From the NCBI RefSeq assembly GCF_001519065.1, contig NZ_KQ954265.1, positions 1 to 64,000 of the forward strand: DNA of 64,000 nt, given 5' to 3'. The notes below the pieces were generated by a model that was given only the letters and a program-made list of their open reading frames with translations, had not been told where the DNA came from and did no database searches. The position numbers were made by a program, and so were the translations under genes. The stretch comes from Novosphingobium sp. FSW06-99. Lineage in GTDB: Bacteria > Pseudomonadota > Alphaproteobacteria > Sphingomonadales > Sphingomonadaceae. The stretch's first letter is position 1. Every line of letters starts with the position of its first letter. Below, one piece after another: positions 58,910-64,000 of this stretch.

Positions 58910-59695
58910 TTACCGGGGCGCCATACGGATCGCGCCGTCGAGCCGCACGTCTTCGCCGTTGAAATAGCCGGTTTCGATCATGCACAGTGCCAGCGCGGCA
59001 TATTCGTCGGGAATGCCCAGCCGCTTGGGAAACGGCACCGACGCGGCCAGCGCAGCTTTGACGTTGTCGGGCGCCCCTTGCAGCAGCGGGGTGTTGAAAA
59101 TGCCCGGCAGGATGGTGTTGACGCGAATGCCCTCGCTCATCAAATCGCGCGCGATCGGCAGGGTCATGCCGACCACACCGCCCTTCGACGCCGAATAGGC
59201 GGCCTGGCCCATCTGCCCGTCTTCGGCCGCGACCGAGGCGGTGTTGACGATCGCGCCGCGTTCACCGAATTCGTCGACCGGATCGAGCGTCAGCATCCCC
59301 GCCGCCGACTTGGCGATGCAGCGGAACGTGCCGACCAGATTGATCTGGATGATCGCGTTGAAGGCATCGAGCGGGAAATGCTTGATTTCGCCGGTTTCCT
59401 TGGCGCGGCTGGCGGTCTTGATGGCGTTGCCGGTGCCTGCACAATTGACCAGGATGCGTTCCTGTCCATTGGCCGCGCGCGCCTTGACGAAACCGGCATC
59501 GACGCTGTCGTCGCTGGTCACGTTGACTTCGCAGAACACCCCGCCGATTTCGGCCGCAAGCGCTTCACCCTTGTCCTTGTTCAGGTCGAAGATGGCGACT
59601 TTCACGCCCTTGGCGGCCAGTGCGCGCGCCGTGGCCGCGCCCAGACCCGATGCGCCGCCGGTTACGACGGCGGAAATGCCGGTTTCAAGTTTCAT
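58910..59695 (-). CDS. 3-hydroxyacyl-CoA dehydrogenase-like SDR
   Basis: 261 residues. SDR of the HSD10 group: AVVTGGASGLGAATARALAAKG (cofactor site), LVNCAGTGNAI, the long insertion before INLVGTFRCIAKSAAGML, and active site NTASVAAEDGQMGQAAYSASKGGVVGMTLPIARDL (Ser, YxxxK). This group reduces or oxidises 3-hydroxyacyl-CoA and suits the beta-oxidation context. 24 bases separate it from the upstream thiolase gene and 57 from the downstream crotonase gene, all read leftward. Confidence 0.92.
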   Translation of the reverse strand: MKLETGISAVVTGGASGLGAATARALAAKGVKVAIFDLNKDKGEALAAEIGGVFCEVNVTSDDSVDAGFVKARAANGQERILVNCAGTGNAIKTASRAKETGEIKHFPLDAFNAIIQINLVGTFRCIAKSAAGMLTLDPVDEFGERGAIVNTASVAAEDGQMGQAAYSASKGGVVGMTLPIARDLMSEGIRVNTILPGIFNTPLLQGAPDNVKAALAASVPFPKRLGIPDEYAALALCMIETGYFNGEDVRLDGAIRMAPR

Positions 59696-59719
59696 CAGTC
59701 AGTCCTCTTCCCAGAAATC

Positions 59720-60892
59720 CTAGACCAGTTCGACAATCGTCACGTTGGCGACACCGCCGCCTTCGCACATCGTCTGCAAGCCATATTTGAGCCCCCGCGC
59801 CTTCAGCGCATGAAGCAAAGTCGCCATCAGCTTGGTGCCCGATGCGCCGAGCGGATGGCCCAGCGCGATCGCCCCGCCATTGACATTGAGCCGGTCGGGA
59901 TCGGCACCGGTGTGCTTCAGCCAGGCCAGCGGCACCGACGCGAACGCCTCGTTGACTTCATAAAGGTCGATGTCGCCGATCGACAACCCTGCGCGCGCGA
60001 GCGCCTTGTCGGTGGCGAACAGCGGTTCTTCGAGCATGATCACCGGATCGCCTGCGGTCACCGTCAACGTGTGGATGCGCGCCAGGGGGGTCAGGCCATA
60101 GCGCTTGAGCGCGGCCTCTGACACCACCAGCGCGGCGCTCGCGCCGTCGCAGATCTGGCTCGAACTCGCGGCGGTCAACGTGCCCTCGGGGCTCAGCAGC
60201 TTCACCCCGGCAATGCTTTCGAGCGAGGCATCAAAGCGGATGCCTTCATCGACGGTGTGCAGTGCAGGGCCATCTGCGGTGTCGATCTCGACCGGCACGA
60301 TTTCGTCGGCAAAGGCGTTGACCTGGGTCGCGGCAATCGCCTTGCGATGGCTCGACAGCGCAAACGCATCGAGCTGATCCTTGGTAAAGCCATGCTTTTT
60401 CACGATCATTTCGGCGCCCACGAACTGCGACCAGTTCACACCGGGATATTTTGCTTCAAGCCCCGGCGACTTGTAGTTGCCCAGGCCCTCTTTCATGTGA
60501 AAAATCGCCGTGCTGCCCATCGGCACGCGGGTCATGCTTTCCACCCCGGCGGCGATCACCACATCCTGCACGCCCGACATCACCGCCTGCGCGGCAAACT
60601 GGATCGCCTGCTGCGACGATCCGCACTGGCGGTCGATGGTCACGGCCGGGGTCGATTGCGGCAGCAGTTTGCTGGCCAGCACTGCGTTGCGGCCGACTTG
60701 CCCGGCCTGTTGCCCGCCCTGGCTGACACAGCCCATGATCACATCGTCGATTACCGCAGGATCGATGCCGGTGCGGCGGACCAGCGCATCGAGCGTCAGC
60801 GCCGCCAGATCGACCGGGTGCACCCCGGCCAGCCGACCGTTGCGCCGCCCACCGGCCGTGCGCACCGCGTCCACGATATAGGCTGTCCCCAT
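59720..60892 (-). CDS. Acetyl-CoA acyltransferase (thiolase)
   Basis: 390 residues, full length for a type II thiolase. Acyl-accepting Cys in DRQCGSSQQAIQFAAQAVMSG (near residue 90), NVNGGAIALGHPLGASG with the catalytic His, and CEGGGVANVTIVE with the second Cys. It cleaves or condenses 3-ketoacyl-CoA. The cluster thiolase-SDR-crotonase-TetR forms a compact degradation unit; a lipid or steroid-like acyl-CoA is a reasonable guess for the substrate, without proof. First gene of the leftward unit, divergent from a second crotonase gene. Confidence 0.94.
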   Translation of the reverse strand: MGTAYIVDAVRTAGGRRNGRLAGVHPVDLAALTLDALVRRTGIDPAVIDDVIMGCVSQGGQQAGQVGRNAVLASKLLPQSTPAVTIDRQCGSSQQAIQFAAQAVMSGVQDVVIAAGVESMTRVPMGSTAIFHMKEGLGNYKSPGLEAKYPGVNWSQFVGAEMIVKKHGFTKDQLDAFALSSHRKAIAATQVNAFADEIVPVEIDTADGPALHTVDEGIRFDASLESIAGVKLLSPEGTLTAASSSQICDGASAALVVSEAALKRYGLTPLARIHTLTVTAGDPVIMLEEPLFATDKALARAGLSIGDIDLYEVNEAFASVPLAWLKHTGADPDRLNVNGGAIALGHPLGASGTKLMATLLHALKARGLKYGLQTMCEGGGVANVTIVELV

Positions 60893-60915
60893 TTCCCTTA
60901 CGACTCCTGCTTGCG

Positions 60916-60940
60916 ATCGTTATTTAATTGAACGATTAAA
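60916..60940. promoter_or_regulatory. Candidate operator with overlapping dyads
   Basis: ATCGTT (60916-60921) and AACGAT (60931-60936) form one dyad; TTTAAT and ATTAAA (about 60923-60940) form a second, offset one. It is an AT-rich island in the divergent thiolase/crotonase promoter region, 24 bases from the thiolase start. The TetR regulator of this cluster is the likely binder (inference). Confidence 0.5.
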
Positions 60941-61035
60941 GAGCGGCGATGGTTCGGTCAAGCCGATCATTTGCGCGACGCGCGCGGCTGTGGCACCGCA
61001 CCGTCGAGACCCGCCTCCGCCACGAAGGACATACC

Positions 61036-61845
61036 ATGGCCGCATCCCCGTTTCTGACTGTCGAGCGCCAGGGCCGCATCGCCGTGCTGACCATGAACCG
61101 GCCCGAAGCCTTGAACGCGATCGGCACGCTCGACGATTGCGACTGCATCGTCGACACGCTGTTCGCACTGGGCAACGATCGTACCGTCTCGGCGATCGTG
61201 CTGACCGGATCGGGCCGCGCCTTTTCGAGCGGCGGCAATATCAAGGGGATGCAGCAACGCACCGGCATCGGCGTGCTCGACCAGCCGGATTCGACCCGCG
61301 CCAACTACCGGCGCGGGGTGCAGCGCGCGGTGCGCGCGCTGCTCGATTGCGAGATCCCGATGATCGCCGCGATCAACGGCCACGCCATCGGACTGGGGCT
61401 TGATCTGGCCTGCCTGTGCGACATCCGCATTGCCGCCGACACCGCGAAAATGGCCGCCAGTTTCATCAAGGTGGGGATTGTTCCCGGCGACGGCGGCGCG
61501 TGGACGCTGCAACGCATTGTCGGCTATTCGCTGGCCGCGGAACTGTTCCTGACCGGGCGCAGCTTCGATGCCGCCTATGCGCGCCAGATCGGGCTGGTCG
61601 GCCAGGTGGTGGCGCCCGATGACCTGTTGCCGACCGCACTGGGCATCGCACAGGAGATCGCCGCCAACCCGCCGCGCGCACTGCGGCTGACCAAAAAGCT
61701 GTTGCGCGAGGCACAGCATGGCCGCGCGCACGACGTGCTCGAACTGTCGGCGGCATTTCAGGCAATCGCGCACGAAACGCAGGACCACGCCGAAGCGGTG
61801 TCGGCCATTCTCGACAAACGTCCGCCGCATTTCACGGGCGCGTGA
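61036..61845 (+). CDS. Enoyl-CoA hydratase-related protein (crotonase)
   Basis: 269 residues. FSSGGNIKGMQQRTG and INGHAIGLGLDLACLCDIRIAADTAKMAASFIKVGIVPGDGGAWTLQRIVGY form the oxyanion hole and active site; the second catalytic position is PGDGG, with Asp in place of the usual Glu of hydratases, so the exact reaction (hydratase, isomerase or dehalogenase-type) is uncertain. Start at 61036 with AAGGAC upstream; an in-frame frame start at 60949 is rejected. Its stop overlaps the thiL start (TGATG), although the functions are unrelated. Confidence 0.9.
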   Translation: MAASPFLTVERQGRIAVLTMNRPEALNAIGTLDDCDCIVDTLFALGNDRTVSAIVLTGSGRAFSSGGNIKGMQQRTGIGVLDQPDSTRANYRRGVQRAVRALLDCEIPMIAAINGHAIGLGLDLACLCDIRIAADTAKMAASFIKVGIVPGDGGAWTLQRIVGYSLAAELFLTGRSFDAAYARQIGLVGQVVAPDDLLPTALGIAQEIAANPPRALRLTKKLLREAQHGRAHDVLELSAAFQAIAHETQDHAEAVSAILDKRPPHFTGA

Positions 61846-62729
61846 TGGCATCGCGCGAGGCCGCCTTCATTGCGATGATGCGCGCTTTGGCGCCCGATCC
61901 GGCGGCCCGCGCGCTGGGCGATGATGTCGCGGTGCTGCCGTTCGGCGACACCTGCCTGATCCTGACGCACGACATGATGGCCGAAGGGGTGCACTGGCTG
62001 GCTGGCCAGGACGAAGCCGATGTGGCGTGGAAACTGGTGGCGACCAACATGTCGGATCTGGCCGCCAAGGGTGCGGTGCCGGTCGGGGTCCTGCTGGGCT
62101 ATGCGCTGGGGGCCGATGATGCGCGCTTTGCCGTGGGTCTGGGCGAGGCCTTGCGCGCGTTCGACGTGGCGCTGCTGGGCGGCGACACGATTGCCGCGCC
62201 GGCCGGGGGCCGCAGCCATGGCCTGACCGCGATCGGGCGCGCCACGCATGTGCCGGTGCCGGGGCGCAACGGCGCCCGGCCCGGCGATACGCTGTGGCTT
62301 AGCGGCCCGGTCGGCGCCGCTATGCTGGGGTTCGAAGCGCTGCGCGACGGACGATCGGATATCGATTCGCGCGCGTTCCGGCGCCCGCAACCGCGTCTGG
62401 CCGAAGGGATCGCACTGGCGCCGCTGGTCAGCGCGATGATGGACGTGTCCGACGGCTTGCTGATCGATGCGGGGCGACTGGGCGCAGCCAGCGGCGTGAC
62501 GCTGGCCATCGAATCCGGGGCAGTGCCTTTCCCCGAATCCCTGCCCCCCGCGCGACAGCACGAGGCAATGACCTGGGGTGATGACTACGAATTGCTGTTC
62601 ACTTTGCCGCCAAATCAATCCCCGCCATTCTTCGCATATGCAATAGGTCGGGTGGATGAATACATTGGCAACAATGTGTTGATTGATGGTGCAGTGCCAA
62701 AAGGCCGCCTCGGATACTGGCACGATTAG
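61845..62729 (+). CDS. thiL: Thiamine-monophosphate kinase
   Basis: 294 residues. PurM/ThiL-type fold with GDDVAVLPFGDTCLILTHDMMAEGVHW (metal-binding Asp residues), VATNMSDLAAKGAVPVGVLLGY, LGGDTIAAPAG, MMDVSDGLLIDAGRLG and WGDDYELLFTLPP, all diagnostic. It makes thiamine diphosphate, the last biosynthetic step. ATG at 61845 overlaps the stop of the crotonase gene; a GTG one codon earlier is also in frame. Confidence 0.95.
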   Translation: MASREAAFIAMMRALAPDPAARALGDDVAVLPFGDTCLILTHDMMAEGVHWLAGQDEADVAWKLVATNMSDLAAKGAVPVGVLLGYALGADDARFAVGLGEALRAFDVALLGGDTIAAPAGGRSHGLTAIGRATHVPVPGRNGARPGDTLWLSGPVGAAMLGFEALRDGRSDIDSRAFRRPQPRLAEGIALAPLVSAMMDVSDGLLIDAGRLGAASGVTLAIESGAVPFPESLPPARQHEAMTWGDDYELLFTLPPNQSPPFFAYAIGRVDEYIGNNVLIDGAVPKGRLGYWHD

Positions 62730-62881
62730 CCACCTCGTTGATTTTACGCAAGGAAAGGCTTGCCGCACGCGCATAAATGCCTAGCCTCGGGTTCTCTCCA
62801 CACAAAGGGGACCCGCACCCGCGTTGCCGCCCGGACGCCGGAATGGTCGACGCAAGGTCGGACATAAAGGGGGATGCCAAC

Positions 62882-64000
62882 GTGAATCTTGTTGAGATAT
62901 CAATTGGATTGGCCTTGCTGGCCATCGTTTACGGGATTGTCGTCGGGCGCTGGGTGCTGCAGTCAGAGCCCGGCAACCAGACCATGCAGGACATCGCGGG
63001 CGCCATTCAGGAAGGCGCCCAGGCCTATCTGAAGCGGCAATACACCGCCATCGCCGTGGTCGGCGTGGTGGTTGCGGTGATCGTCTTCGCCTTCCTCGGC
63101 CAGATCGCCGCCGCCGGGTTCGTGATCGGCGCAACATTGTCGGGCGCGGCGGGCTTTATCGGCATGAACGTGTCGGTGCGCGCCAATGTGCGCACCGCCG
63201 CCGCCGCACAGCACGGGTTGCAGGCCGGGCTCACCATGGCGTTTCGCGCGGGCGCGATCACCGGCCTGCTGGTGGCCGGGCTGGCGCTGCTGGCGATTGC
63301 GGGCTTCTTCGGATACCTGACCGGGCCGGGCGGTTTTGCCCCCGACACGCGCGTGGTGGTCACCGCGTTGACCGCGCTGGCGCTGGGTGCCTCGCTGGTG
63401 TCGATCTTTGCGCGGCTGGGCGGCGGGATTTTTACCAAGGCTGCCGATGTCGGCGCCGATCTGGTCGGCAAAGTCGAGGCCGGCATTCCCGAGGACGACC
63501 CGCGCAACCCGGCGGTGATTGCCGACAACGTGGGCGACAACGTCGGCGATTGCGCCGGGATGGCCGCCGACTTGTTCGAGACTTATGTCGTGACCATCGG
63601 CGCCACCATGGTTTTGACCGCGTTGCTGGTCAAAGGGCTGGGCCATCTGCTGCTGCCGCTGATGAGCTTGCCGCTGCTGATCGGCGGGGTGTGCATCGTC
63701 ACCTCGATCATCGGCACGGTGTTTGTCCGGTTGGGCAGTTCGAACAACATCATGGGCGCGATGTACAAGGGGTTTCTGGTCACCACCGGGCTGTCGATCC
63801 CGGCCATCTGGTTCGCCATCGCCTATACGCTGGGCGATATGGAAACGCCGATCGGCAGCGCCGGATTCACCGGGCGCACGCTGTTCTATTGCACACTGGT
63901 CGGGCTGGTGATCACCGGGCTGATCATTTGGATCACCGAATATTACACCGGCACCAATTATCGCCCGGTGCGCTCGATTGCCAAGGCCTCGGTCACCGGG
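62882..64000 (+). CDS. hppA: Membrane-bound ion-translocating pyrophosphatase, 5' part
   Basis: 373 codons are present and the frame runs off the window end. It starts with GTG (MNLVEISIGLALLAIVYG) after AAGGGGGAT. Several membrane helices are visible, and the catalytic core segments are in place: FTKAADVGADLVGKVEAGIPEDDPRNPAVIADNVGDNVGDCAGMAADLFETY (pyrophosphate-Mg site, EDDPRN and DNVGDNVGD) and VRLGSSNNIMGAMYKG. The enzyme couples pyrophosphate hydrolysis to proton (or sodium) pumping. The residue deciding potassium dependence lies beyond the window edge. Confidence 0.96.
   Translation, partial: MNLVEISIGLALLAIVYGIVVGRWVLQSEPGNQTMQDIAGAIQEGAQAYLKRQYTAIAVVGVVVAVIVFAFLGQIAAAGFVIGATLSGAAGFIGMNVSVRANVRTAAAAQHGLQAGLTMAFRAGAITGLLVAGLALLAIAGFFGYLTGPGGFAPDTRVVVTALTALALGASLVSIFARLGGGIFTKAADVGADLVGKVEAGIPEDDPRNPAVIADNVGDNVGDCAGMAADLFETYVVTIGATMVLTALLVKGLGHLLLPLMSLPLLIGGVCIVTSIIGTVFVRLGSSNNIMGAMYKGFLVTTGLSIPAIWFAIAYTLGDMETPIGSAGFTGRTLFYCTLVGLVITGLIIWITEYYTGTNYRPVRSIAKASVTG

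Overview
The window is high-GC DNA, densely coded on both strands, and reads as a chromosomal segment of an alphaproteobacterium, most likely order Sphingomonadales (Novosphingobium/Sphingomonas-like). This is inferred from the gene set (short type-2 ArgC, APH-like homoserine kinase ThrB, TamA/TamB pair, Bpt N-end-rule transferase, argS-SPOR-nagZ-scpA-scpB-tatABC order, membrane pyrophosphatase next to thiL), not from a marker-gene search. I saw no rRNA, tRNA or CRISPR array.

Layout. 1-0.94 kb: 3' end of a REP-associated (IS200-like) transposase, followed by a block bounded by a perfect 20-bp inverted repeat that holds an AT-rich four-helix membrane protein gene. 1-11.4 kb: housekeeping genes (SDR, alkA-type glycosylase, ferredoxin, phosphodiesterase-like enzyme, argC with an SH3 protein and an M17 aminopeptidase in overlapping frames, map, glnB-glnA, CHAP protein). 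11.4-18.1 kb: CHASE4-GGDEF-EAL protein, aldehyde dehydrogenase, TonB-dependent receptor. 18.2-22.3 kb: stress/regulator cluster with nsrR-hmp (nitric oxide defence, two NsrR-like boxes), hxlR-azoR, and tetR with a DUF4267-like membrane protein sharing a nested-dyad operator. 22.3-31.1 kb: glycosyltransferase and the bpt-tamA-tamB envelope operon. 31.3-36 kb: threonine dehydratase, VanZ-like protein, HIBADH-type dehydrogenase and amidohydrolase. 36.4-43.2 kb: a long minus-strand run argS, SPOR protein, nagZ, scpA, scpB, tatA, tatB, tatC. 43.4-49.1 kb: lipoprotein, ispH-thrB-rnhA, FAD oxidoreductase, hydrolase. 49.1-56.8 kb: a Tad/Flp pilus locus (cpaA, B, C, D, E, tadB, tadC) in which the export ATPase gene cpaF is missing from its usual place. 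56.8-61.8 kb: MarR and TetR regulators with an acyl-CoA metabolism cluster (two crotonases, SDR, thiolase). 61.8-64 kb: thiL and the start of hppA.

The most unusual content is between the genes. Three copies (7401-7682, 33050-33313 inverted, 46604-46876) of a roughly 270-bp structured repeat share one architecture: an outer stem enclosing hairpin, CCC-GAA-GGG mini-hairpin, hairpin. Loop sequences are conserved between copies, while stem sequences have largely changed yet stay complementary. One copy supplies the stop codons of the two genes that converge on it. Other intergenic elements include a pair of tandem hairpins with mirror-placed 5-nt bulges (37963-38131), a compound hairpin (43276-43413), and a cluster of three palindromic elements (35968-36309).
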